From NCBI GenBank assembly GCA_014773175.1, contig VXCM01000339.1, forward strand, positions 62,001-126,000: a DNA stretch of 64,000 nt. Reading direction: 5' to 3'. The notes below the pieces were generated by a model. The model searched no databases and was not told the DNA's origin. It saw only the letters and a list, made by a program, of their open reading frames with translations. Made by a program: the position numbers and the translations under genes. The stretch is from Lucifuga dentata. Taxonomy: Eukaryota > Chordata > Actinopteri > Ophidiiformes > Bythitidae. Positions 44,901-57,900 of this stretch are shown here, piece by piece. The number at the start of each line of letters is the position of its first letter. Within the stretch, counting starts at the first letter, position 1.

Positions 44901-47900
44901 TTGCCTTTACTTGACAATTCAAAGTGAAAACAGAAGAAGTAGTGATGTTATCTAGTTTGGTCAGAATCAAGGCAGGTGTCTGAGCATATGAAAAGCTTGA
45001 AGCTTCTAGTCATATAACCTCAAATTTCAACCTCATAAGCTGAATTTATTACATGTACTTTGAGAAACATCATATTATTGTGACTCGCAATGTTGAAATT
45101 GAGCTGTGCTGTGAGGTTCTGGATTAATATTGTGCAGGGAAGCAGTTTTTAAAGTTCTGTGCGGTACAGTGGCACAGTACCTTGACTCGCTCCTCAAAGG
45201 GAACCACAAAGGGGAGCTCGGTGAGGATGGCCAGATGTCTCTCTTCAGACACAGACAGCTGTGGAGGCTCTGAACCAACTGCAGAAACACACACAAAACG
45301 ACAACAATCAGTCTTCTGTTTGGTTACAAGCTATAGCTAACATGATCATTGTAATTATTCTGCTTTATATTATTCTTCCTTTGTTTAAATTATTATTTTA
45401 CTGCAACAAATATCAAAAAGAACCTCAATGTATTTAGGTCTGTGGAAACTAAAACTGCATGATCCTGATCAAAGATAGAATTGAAAGTCAGAGACTTATT
45501 TTCAGGGTCTTAAAAACATGGACAATGTAGACATTCCTGTCCTATGACGGTTTTCCACAGCCGCAGCTGATACAACAGCATTGTTAATGTTTGACTAGGC
45601 TAAAGCCCCGTGCTTTCTCTCTTCTCCCCACAAAAACGCTTCACGTATGAGAAGACCTCCAACCATCATCACTGTACCACCAATGTTCTGTGTTCATTAT
45701 GTTGAAATCATGTACACTGAAAACACCTCTTTTCCTCCTGTCTAGGTGGTGACTTCAACCAAATCAAGAGTCTGGAGGTAACGAATACACTTACTCAAAG
45801 GAGCACACCGGTGGTTTTGCATGTTTGAGACATTTTACATTACTGCCAACCATTTTCCAAAATATAAAATGGTATTTTAGTTTTCATGTTATTTTTCCAA
45901 ATCCCCAAATCTCTATGTATACAGTAGTAACCTTTGCTTTTAATGTTGTACTTTTTAATTTATAGCTTATTGCTTTTACTTAAAATATAGATATGAAGGC
46001 ATTTCCCAAGAGTAATATTTTTATTTACTATTTTTATCTAATGTGAAAATAATGTTTATCTGTTTTAATGGGGCTTTGTCATAATAATGTGACATCTTTG
46101 AATCCCATAGAAATTTTCTTTTTTGTCCTCCTGCACAAAGGGGTCAAAGATCAGGGTCAGCAACAGGCAGACGGCATTAGAGCTGGTAAGGGCTTACTGT
46201 TTTGCTCAGACACTTCAGCGAGATGGAAACTTCTCAACATCAGACGTCTTCACCATGGCCGTATTCTGCTATACTATCATTAAAGAACTGTAATGCAGGA
46301 CATTCTCACTGTAGCTCTGGAGTTAGGATCCAGTCCACCTTTCTGCTGGCCATTTACACACACAGGCCATTAAAGACATTTCCATCCTACAATAATATAC
46401 CCTTTTAATTAGACCAACTGTGAGCTGCCCATCCACCTGCCTGGCTGTATCCATTAAGCCGATGTTTGTTTTGTATTAAACTCGGTGTTTAGACTGTTTA
46501 GCCTACAAAAAAAATTGCCACAACAGCTAAACTGCTCTTCACTTTCCTCACTTTGCATTCACTGCAGCTCAATTATTCTGCTCAATTAGTCAATCTGATC
46601 TGCATTTTCCCATCAGGTTTCCATCTTTGAGGAGAAATATGGCCTCGGAGTGGTCAATACGTTGCTCATTCATCAGCCGCGGGCCTGTCCATTTAAGGAA
46701 ATGAGAAAAGGCCAGACAAACACACAGACCAGATGTGACTGAGTTCATCAGGTACTTTCACACTAATTGAATTTATCCCATACAGCCTGTGAGTGGCATT
46801 AGGTAGATCATACACACATTGTTTCAGCTTGTTTTCACACCACAGGTCACAGAAACTCAAAGTGAGCCAGATTAAGCCCTGCCTGCGTCAGGATTTTCCT
46901 CTGAATTTCCTCATTTAGACAACCAAGAGAAAATGTGTTACTAGGTCTGTTAAAAATTGGGACATTTTTGTTATTTTAGCTTTTTCTGTTAAGTGACATT
47001 TTCACATTATGAATCGTTTTTCAAGCTAAAAAATATATAATGGTTTACTACGAGCACCAGAATCTGGAGTCCAGCACCTAAAGACAGTTTAATTAGCACC
47101 CTAACTCTTAACTCCATCTCCTATAGACAGAAAATAAAGAGAAGACTTCTGTGACATATTAATGCTCAGCTCCATCGAATATGAACAGCTAAACATGGAG
47201 AAGGTGACTTTGCACAGCAATTAAGATGATTCCCTGGGCTATGTATCAAGCTGAGACAAGTATTATATGATTCTAAAACTCAGTCCAATGCAGTGAACTT
47301 CAGTATGGCACTGTGGACTAAGCTATTAAGTTATAACTGTTCTGTTATAACTGTTCACCACTACTAACTAGGCTCTTCTAGGATGTAGAAAACTGATCAG
47401 AATTTTTCAAGGCACAGTGAAAATATGAATGTGAAGTTTACAATGTAGATCAATATCATGTATACACAGACACAAAAGTAGTTTTGGACCCTTCATGGTA
47501 ATTTCCCACACGTTCAATGAGCTGCCAAAGCTATGCAATAAGTCAAAGATCTACACTTGGCAAAGTTATTACACTGTACTTAGGGTTTACATAATGAACA
47601 CAAAACATTTAAAAGTTTAGGTTGTAAACTAGAAATATGATACTCAAACACTTTCACACTTTTAAAAGAGGAACTGTTTTGTCATAACACATGCACCAAA
47701 AAGTTAAACACATTACATTACCGTCGAGTGTTGACTGCAGTGGCCCGATGCGTCCCATCCTGCGTGTCCTCCACACGTGTCTTGCAGAAGGGACGTACAG
47801 CTGGGTGACCTGAACAGGCAAGAGAGAGGTCAGTGTTACAAACTGGCCCAAGTATGTACAGTATTTGGTAAGTGTTAAATCCATATTTGATTAAATTCAT

Positions 47901-50900
47901 TAATTAGATCTTTTGAAAAAGCTTTTGCATTTGCCTTTGGTCCCACAGAGACTTGTTTTAAATACTTGTTTGAATACTTCATTATTTCAGTTATTTGTTT
48001 TTGATGTAAGGATGTAAACACACACTTAATAGAACATGCTATGATTGTATGATATTATATTTTCTCACCAATATGACCAGCTCTTCATACTCTGAAGCTT
48101 TATGAATATGGTCAGATTATCAGGCAGTTCATTTAACTATACAGTCAATAATTTGAGGTGAAATTACGTCCAACAATGAACAAAAGCAAAACATAAGCAG
48201 CCATAATGATGGTAATGAACCTTATCTGCTCGGATGTTGACCTCCTGAGAGAGCCAGTGACCTACAGGACAGAAGGGTTGTCTAATGTCGCGAGCTTTTA
48301 CCATCTTCACCAAGTTAGTGATGACCTAAGCAGATTAAACACACAGACAGGCACAGACATACACACATTAACTATGCTTTATTCACTCAATTATAAATTA
48401 GAATAATGTTTCAAGTACATTTGATATGTACAAGACTGATAGAGAGGTTTCTCTCATATAGGCTGTTCAGCAAGATGATGTGGTTTCTCCTTAAGAGGAA
48501 AAAAAAAAACCAATTTGAGAATTCAGCCATTAGTGCGCCATTTATGGGAGTATAAAAGAAAAACGACCTGCGCCGTCCCTCAATGTCCAGAACTGTTAAT
48601 TACAGGCAAGGTCTGCTGACATCAGCCATCAGACAGAGAATGCAAAAGAAACGGCAGCACTGGTTCACAGCACTGAGTACCACAGTGGCTCTCGCCTGGC
48701 CTGCACAAGGCTCACGGTCAGACGATATTTCACTTTGATTCACTTTGCAGCATGCACGCTGCCATTTGAGATTATGAATAACCAACTGCTGCTCATAATG
48801 GAAAGTCGTATGTACTCTCCAGTGTTCAGTTTTCTGTTGTCTAAACCTCTATTTACTTGCAAAAAACATAATAATAATTTAAAAAAGATTTCTAAATATA
48901 ATCAACAATATCACCACAAATTTTGGCAACAGGTCCAGAATGACACTGATGACCTTGTAATAACAAGTCTGCTTGGCAAACCCTTAGGTTACTGTCACCT
49001 TGGCCTGCACATTAAGGGCTCTGCTGTTGCTTTAGCTAGTTGCTCCCAGTTATCCGTTCTATAACCTCGCGCACGTCGTTGCATGCAGATTCGCTAAGGG
49101 AGCTGTTATGTCCATCATAACAGTTAGAGCCAGTCCATTTCCATATAATGCCCAGGCTAGATTATTTCAATCGAAATGTTCTTGTCTAAAGCACATCATT
49201 TTCATACAGCGACAATCAATCTCAGCCAACCATTGGAAGGCAACTGGAGTCTCCAGTAATGGCAAGTGCAAAATGCTGTAAAGGCACGTGGCGATGGGTT
49301 TGGAGCGGACCTACCCCCTGACTCGGGGAATGAATAAGCATTCCTTAATTAGCCCATCGGGTTAAGTGCAAGCCTTAATGGGCCTTTCCCAAACTCCAGC
49401 ATGACATCGTTCTCCAAACATGGCCAAGAAGAAAGTTCCATTAGCAATATTAATACAAGCTTAGTTGATCATTTTCATTCAATTAACTTCTTTCAATTAA
49501 ATAGATAGCTCGACAATGGAGGTGATAAAAAATGGGGAGGGACGGCTGATGACACGAACCAAACATTAGCGTGTTAAGGGTCAGCAGCGTTAAACTGACT
49601 GTAAATCCCACTGTTCAATTTGGAAAATGCATTTCTCCTGCTCCCCACTTCTTTAATGGGTAGTTTTAGCTGACAAGAGGCCCTTTGAGCAGATCTTTTA
49701 TGAAAATTCCTGACGTGCTCTTCGTGTATTCGCCACCTTTCACAGAACATCGGTGTTCACTCTCAAATCCCTCTGTCAAAGACTAATAGCCAATAACAAA
49801 GTTGCTTAATTATCATTTCCCTGATAGAGAATGGAAGAAAAGAAAGAGGATGAAGGGAAGAGGTGTTGAACGAGAAAAAGAGCTAAGGAGAATGAAGTTA
49901 ATTCTGTTATCTGCCTCATTTCCTTTGGGTAAATAACAAATGGATGACCTCCACGGCTGCTCTCCACCTCGTCTTTGCCTGTTCATGCATAGATGCTTAA
50001 TTTCCCCCAACACATGGAAACATTAGGTCAACATGCTTCAGTGCTTCACAACAATTAAGCCTTATGTTAATGTGTCACATATCATGCTCTTAACTATCAG
50101 AAGGGAAAGAATCAAACACATCTGGGATCATTGGAAACAAGTCATGAAAAATGTCTGGATTCACTTGAAACAGTTGTTTGCAGCTACTGCTGATTACAAA
50201 AAAACATATTTTTGATAGACAATGAGAAAAAAATTGAAGGAGATTAAGCTGCAGTGAGCAGTTAGTATTAAATATCCTACCTTAAAAAGCTGTACCCAGC
50301 GTTTCTGTTCAGCCTGGATACGCTGCTGAACCTCAGTGTTTGTCTTGACCCCCACGCTACGGAAAGCAGCCATATACTCTTCATGGTGCTCCGTCTTGGT
50401 CTCGGGATATGCTAGCTTGATGATTCCCAGACACGCGTCCCTCAGACAGCGAGACAGAGTCACCAGCTCTGACAGCGTGAATGGCATCATGGATGACTGT
50501 GTCTGACCTGTTAAGAGGCAGGGTGTATTCTTGTCTTATACAGATAACGATTACAAGGCAGCATGCCATTTCTAAAAACAACACAATGGATGAAACTCAT
50601 TTTCATATTTGAATAATTATGTAGATTTTACTTAACAAGTGATGAAAAAAAAAAAGAACAACCCTAAGAACAATATCAGGGCAAGCTTGGGCTACACACA
50701 CTAGGTAAGAGATTTACTCATACTTGCACACAACCACAAAAATAGATTGAGACAATTCATTAAGAAATTTTACAGAAAAAAAAAAAAAAAAAANAAAAAA
50801 AAAAAAAAAAAAGTAAAATGTGTAAGATAATGGTAGTAAAAAGGCTACACATTGCCATGTCTACCTTCCATTTCACGGCCAAAGAACTCGCTGTCATGAA

Positions 50901-51938
50901 CAGAGATTAAAGAGTGGCTGAAGAGAGAGCTGAAGAGATAGAAGAGAGGGATGATGCGGTTGGAGTCCTCAAATGACATGGGAGACCCTCGCGAGATCAG
51001 CTGCAGCAATGGCACCATGGACCTGAGGGTTTGTAGGAGGCATTTACTCCATGTCCACAACAAAAAAAAAAAAAAANAAAAAAAAAAAAAAAAATACTGT
51101 ATACAAGCACAAACAGATATATACCCACAACACACACAGAGATACAAGAACTTTTGGCAACAATAAGCATTCAATTAACTCACCCAGTAATCATTTTAGT
51201 TGTCATGGATGTTATCAGGTACCAGAGGTGTCTCAGAAAACGTGCATTGAAAGCTAAACTATACAGAAGCCTGCAGAGAGCAACAGATAAAACAGACACA
51301 TTACATTCAAACATTTAAGCTAGCAGACTACACAAGTCTATTCCAAACGAAGAGATAAGTTACAGAGCTCAGATCAGATGACATAAGCAGCAAGGAGAAC
51401 AGTAAAATGACTTTCAGCCTGTCTGTCTGCTGTGTTGGGATTATTAACTTTGCCCAGTTAAACCAGTGGACACAAGTAAAAGGAGAAAAGAAAAAAAAAA
51501 AAAAAAANAAAAAAAAAAAAAAAAACACTGTTAACCAATATTTTTCCTCACAGAATTTCTTAGCCTTTCTCTCTCCTTTTTATACCTTGACAGGCTGAAA
51601 AAGATTAAATGATCCATTAAGCTTTATTTAGGCAAGGCACCTTCCATTAGTAAACTAGTTGCTGGCCTGGGTGCCCAGTCCAGGTCATAAACAGCTCTCT
51701 GGCTTCCTGCTGGTGTCCCATTTAACTTAATGGCCAGAGAGCAACACAATGGAAGATAGAGGAGGAGGGGAACCTGGTCCTCGTTGTGACCCCACAGCTC
51801 CAACATGCTTCTACACTCACAGTGAATTACATGATAACACCAAGGAGGGCCCACATATCTCGCAACAGAAGCGCTGCACTCAACAGAATATGGCACCAAG
51901 GTGTGAAGCTGCTCTTTGTTCACGTCTCTCTGTGCACA

Positions 51939-51976
<38 letters not shown>

Positions 51977-54900
51977 CTCCTAAATTGCATGCCTTTTCAC
52001 ACAAAGGGTAAGAACAGGTGACAATAATGTGGTAAGTAAACTAAAAGGTGAAATAAAGTGTCCCTGCATATAATAGGCCCTTGTCTCAGGAGCGACAATA
52101 TTGGCACCTATAAGGATGCCTGCCCTTAATAGGACAGCATCATGTATTCACAGGAGAGGAGAAAAGAAAAGGTCAACAGAGAAAAAGAGAAGTAAGCAAG
52201 GAATAAAAAACAGAGCAGCGGCTTTGGTGAGAAAAAGGGAATCTCATATTGGCTGAATATTCTCAATGTCAATGCTCAAATCCCAGTTCTACCATTCAGT
52301 CTGAGCACCAAAACGCATTCAGAAATCACAAAATGGAAATGAGTTTTTGGAGCAGAGTAGCAGACAACCTTCAGTATGGCTTTAGAAAATAGCTGTGCTG
52401 AGCACACACCATCTGTCAGTAGTACAAGATTCGGGAGAGTAGCAAAGAATGGTGCTCTGGGCTCATAACAAGTGATGGGGGTGTTTGATTGAAATGGGAA
52501 ACAAAGCACTAAATGCCAGCTGACATGCTGATTTACGGCCTGCGAGAACCCAAACCCCCATTTCAATCATGGAATGAACTGCTAATAAACAAAGTCAAGA
52601 TATCAAAAAGGGTTGTGTGTGTGAATATGGGTGTGAGTGTATGTGTGAGTGTGTGTGTGTGCGCGCAAAAAGCAGATTGATGAATCGCACCAAGATCATT
52701 TCATTTTGCGGGTAATGAAAGAATCCCTGTTCAGCAGAAAAAAACAGCTCAGGTCATATTTGATAAGACAAAGACAGAATGAGTTCGCACATTTAAAAAA
52801 AAAAAAAAAAAAAANAAAAAAAAAAAAAAAAAAAGCAGATATTTCTGTTGAAATTATCAACATTATTATCTCATGCCAACACAAAAACCACAGCAGCTAT
52901 TCAAAAGCAAATGAAGACCAAAGCTCATCTATGCTCACTTTAATCAGACTGAGCCCCGTTAGCGACAGAGTGCTACACTGAGTCAAACCAAACAATCAAA
53001 GTGAAATTACAGCAAATACTCAGTGCTAAACAAGCAAACTGAAATTACACCTTACTGACTAGAACAAAGATAGGCTAACTACAATTAGCAAATCAATCAA
53101 AATCAAATCAATTTCAGACCTGAATCACTTTCAGCACTCCTTTTAAGATGTCCTCTGGAAAAAAGAGCAATTTAGTGAGACATTTTACATATTTAATAAA
53201 AAGGAAACGTGCCGGGCAGGCTGGACAGGTGGGCAGCCTCTTTTTTTGCTGTAAGAGCAGTAAATCAAGGCCGGGATGCAATTTGCTCCCCTTAGCTTCT
53301 TGTAAAGCTATCCCGTCCACTCCTGCAGTGATTAATCTTTCTCAGTGAGCTAATTATTTTGTACAGATATCCAATAATGATGGAAGACGAAGGGCAGGAT
53401 TTATGGTAAAAGTGGTGGGAAGGAAGAAGCAGTAAAAATTAAGGGGAATGGAGGGGATAAACTGAAATTCTTTGAAATTCTGGCCAATCATTTTAAGTAA
53501 TATGCCCAAATTACTGTTCATCATTGTTCTCTAGCCATTACCTAATACTGAGGAAACTAATTTATGCTGCAATTATATGCAGGTTTGGGATTCGCTTGCT
53601 TCAACGGCAGTGATAAGTATATGCAAGATATGAAATGAATTTAATCCAATGCATGCACTGAAAACACACACACACATCTCCACCCACACATACAAATCAG
53701 CTTCTTGGTTTGGCTGCACTAATAATTAACTAGAGGAGTTTGACCATCCATGAAGCTCAGTCTGGATCACCTCCCGTCAGTCAATGCAGCTTCCACACAC
53801 ACCCCCACCACCACCTCTGACATCCTGGCCCTAATGTAATCAACCTGAGAAGGGGTNCCACACACACCCCCACCACCACCTCTGACATCCTGGCCCTAAT
53901 GTAATCAACCTGAGAAGGGGTAATTGCCCTCATCCAGTACTGACAGCTTCCCTGACATCCCTGCTTCCTCTGCCGGTTGTAAATGCCAGCGGGTGAGGAC
54001 CACTGATAACTGCCTGCCTGCCTCGCTTCACCGTTATTTACATTACTGCTTACACCGCGGAAACACATAAAGACACGGTTTTCCTCTCAATCAGGTAGGT
54101 GTGTAAACAAGGGCTTTCAACGCAACGCTGAACACAACAGGATCTGTAAAATGCTAATATATCAAATTTAAAAATTACTTTCGTATTATCTTCAGATTCT
54201 GAGGCTCTACTAAAAATCAGTGAGTACCATCAGATCTGGTGTTTGTACCTGACTTTTGGCACCATGAGACGATGTTGGACCATGAGCGTGTGGCAGATGG
54301 ATGCCATCATGGTGAAAATCTCTTCGCTGGCTGAATCCCTCCACACCAGGTTCAGCAAGGCATTGGTCTGCTGCTTGGTGTCCAGCTTGTGGACACACTC
54401 CTCTGTGATGAGCTGCACAGAGATCCGGCTGTCATCCTGAAAGAAGATAACACACGTGGGTTGAAATCAATAATTGAAATTTATAAGGGATATAAAAACA
54501 ATAATAAACCTTTATTTCTAATACACATTTACACCGATCAGGGCTAACTGTCAAAATTATTTAATTAATTTAGGGTCATTTACCATCTGCATCTTTTATG
54601 GACAATATAATGATTAAAATGTTCACAATTTGGACATGTTTAACATGAATCAGCAACTGGAAGTCTTGCCAGACTCAACTCATCTTGCATTTATTGGCAG
54701 GGAAAGTCATTTACACATTACTTTTTTAAATAAAGAATAACAATTCCCCAAATTAGTAAATCCTGAAAATGCAATAAAAATCTGTGATTTTGTTTTTAAA
54801 AGTGTGGAGCTGTGGTCAGGTCCTGGGTTTGAAGCCAATCCAGCTTTCTAGGGCCTTTGTGTATAGAGCTTCTGTGTTTTCCAATATCTGTGTGGGATTC

Positions 54901-57900
54901 CTCCAGGTGTTCTGCTTTCCTCCCACAGTCGAATGATTTGCAGGATAGGATGAGCTGTTAACTGTAAATTAACAGTAGGTGTGAGTGTGTGTGTGTGTCT
55001 TTGCATTAGTCCTGGCATCTTTCTCAAGCAGTGTATGCTGTGATCGGATCCAGACTCTGAACTGGATAACAGGAGGTGTAGATGCTGTTTGGGTCAATAA
55101 ATTTCACATGGCGCAGACGTGACAAAAGTCTAATATGAGTGTGTTTATGTATTGTACCTGCATTAGTGGTGGATGGATGTCAGCATCATCCTCGTCCTCT
55201 GAGTCGCTGCCAACCTCCGGCCTGCTGCTGCTCTCTGACACTGGCAGCAGTGGCAGCAGCGTCTGCAGAACTCGGAGGTNCCTCCGGCCTGCTGCTGCTC
55301 TCTGACACTGGCAGCAGTGGCAGCAGCGTCTGCAGAACTCGGAGGTACAGGAGGAGACCTTCTTCTGATAGTGTGCCTGCCAACACACACCCACCCATCA
55401 TCATCAGTACTTTCACAACAGATTTGTTTTTTGCAGTACACTACTATAATCTCTCAACTCTCTATAAATTAAGCATGTAAAATGGGCAAAATCTCTCTCA
55501 TCACACTGATTCACCAATGTGTACCTGTACCACTCACCTAGACAATTTTCCCCTGCGGAGAGGACAAAGTAAAACAGCCACGGTGCCCGACTCTGTGCTG
55601 ATGAGGAGGAGCCTATGGTGGCTTGCAGTGAGCTGAGGAAGGCTTCAAACGGGAATGAGAGGCGGACGTCCGACAGCGCCGGAATAAAGAAGTGAAAAAT
55701 CTGCTCGGTAAATGGTGCCGAGATGAACTCCTCAGTGAAGGCCGCAAACACAAACTGCCTGAGAAATGACAGACAAGCAGAGATTAAGAGGAAAAAATGG
55801 CACCGAATGCGGAGAGGAGGAAAATTATAGTAAAACAGAGTTTACCACTACTGAGTCATTTCCTAGTACAAGACCAAATTGACAACGTAATCCACAATAT
55901 AAAAATGATTATATAAAATGCAAGACAAATGGTGCCTCTAAATATTGCCATAGCAAAGAACAAAATTTCGCTGAGAGCGTGTTGTTCCAACATCACTCTG
56001 CTTTCTCCAATATTGTCTCTCCAAACAGAGCCGCTTTGTGTGCCTCAGTCACACATCTGGTGGGACCAGTGAGATAATTAACTGTTACGGTCAGTGTGTA
56101 CACAAGTTTCTCTCACTCCTGCCTTGCTTTTCTTCAAAGAAGAAAAGGCGTCCCCTTGTCGTTTGTTATTAAGAATGTCTCAAACTAAAGGTAAATATGC
56201 TGATATTCTGCACTCTGGTGAGCGAGCGAGTCTGAAGGCCTTTTATGGCCTGTTGTAAATTGGTCCATGAAGCAATTACTGCTTCAGTACTGATTCAGGG
56301 GGACAAAAACTGCTGCAGTTTGTCTGAGATTTAATGCATGATTTAAAGGACCATCCCACCCATTTTGCATGTTTGAGCCTAAAATATTCAATTTTCATAC
56401 AATTAACATTACTGACAATCATTTCCCAAAGCATACTACTGGAACAGTGAATTTTTTTTTTCTCCACCTTCCAGACCGCCATTGGTTTCAGTTCATTCTG
56501 GTACGCTATTAAAATCAACTTGTTGACAGTTTAAACGTCCTTGATCCATCATCTCGAACAATACATGTATTCAAGTTATTTTCAAAGTTATGTAATTTTA
56601 ACGTTTAATCGCAATAAAAACTGCAGAGTGAATGTATGTCTCCACCAGGAAATATAGTCCCAAAAGAAGACCTGCGTTTATCGAAAAATTTTAATGACCG
56701 TGACTTCATAATTTTGCATAACCATTAGCAGGCAAAACATCAAGTTTTAAGGTGGGTGTATCCCTTGAATATCTGATTTTGAAAGATTAAGAGATTTTGC
56801 AAAATCTCAGGAAAGCTGAATCCCACTTATTTATCCTTTGGGAAATGGTTGTCAGTAACATTATGTGTATGAAATTTGAATATATTAGGTTCAAACATGC
56901 AAAATGGCTGGTATGGTCCTTTAAAAGAAGTACACTGGGGACAAAGACATACCGTTCCAGCTTTTGCCCAATTCTGCATTTTGGTGTAAATAAATAAATC
57001 AGTGTAAATACATAAAGGTCTCGTTTCTAATGGTCATTTCATTCTCATTCTGTACCTTGCGCCTGTTGTGCAGGAGGAGTAGGTAAAGTGCAGAGGTTTG
57101 AGGATGTGCTCCAACAGTGTGCTTGCCAGAGGAATAGAGGGAGCGTCTCTGTACTCCAGACTGGAAGGGAGTCTGTTATTCACAAGAACATACAGCGACC
57201 TGTAGTATCCTAAGAGAAAAGCCAGAGAGAAAGTAAGCATTACTGAGTAATTTTGCATGAATCACAAAAAACCTTAAATGTTAAATATATGCAGGCTCAA
57301 AAGTCATAAACCAATCATAGCCAAATAAGCCAGCAATGTCAGTGCAGAATTTTCAACACATATTCAGTGCTTCTTCCTCCACAAGGCAGATAGACGCACA
57401 GTAAGCCAGTGACTCCAACTGTGAACCACATCTTACCTTTTTGTACCATGTAGTGCAAAATCTGCTCGAGTAATGATGCTACACATTTAGCGTCTGGAAT
57501 AACAGGAAGATAGGTTCTCTCGGAAGAAAATATTTCTAACATCCGCAAGGGAACTGCAACATTTAAATTGTCATCCCTGCAGCCCTGCAGGAGCCTAAGA
57601 AACAGAGAGAGGGGCAAGTCAGATGATGACAACTTCAGTTTCTTCAAATATCCAAAAACCTTTTTGGTGTGTTCATGCATCTATCCAATTAATTATGTCA
57701 ATACGTTATTAATGTCCAAGTACTGTACCTGCAAGAGAAGCCCAAGATCCTCTTAATCTGAAACACACACGTCTGCCTCCCTGGACCCACCAACAGCTTC
57801 ACAAACTGACTGTTGTGTTTCACCAGGTTCTGACACAACCATATCTTTATAAACGCACAAAACAGATAACTTAAACTGAGGTTCATGGAAACAGTACTTT

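Noticed and set aside
50761..52835. Poly-A runs as retrogene or SINE tails
   Set aside because: The A-N-A runs are symmetric around a single N and lack an element upstream; they look like gap joins.
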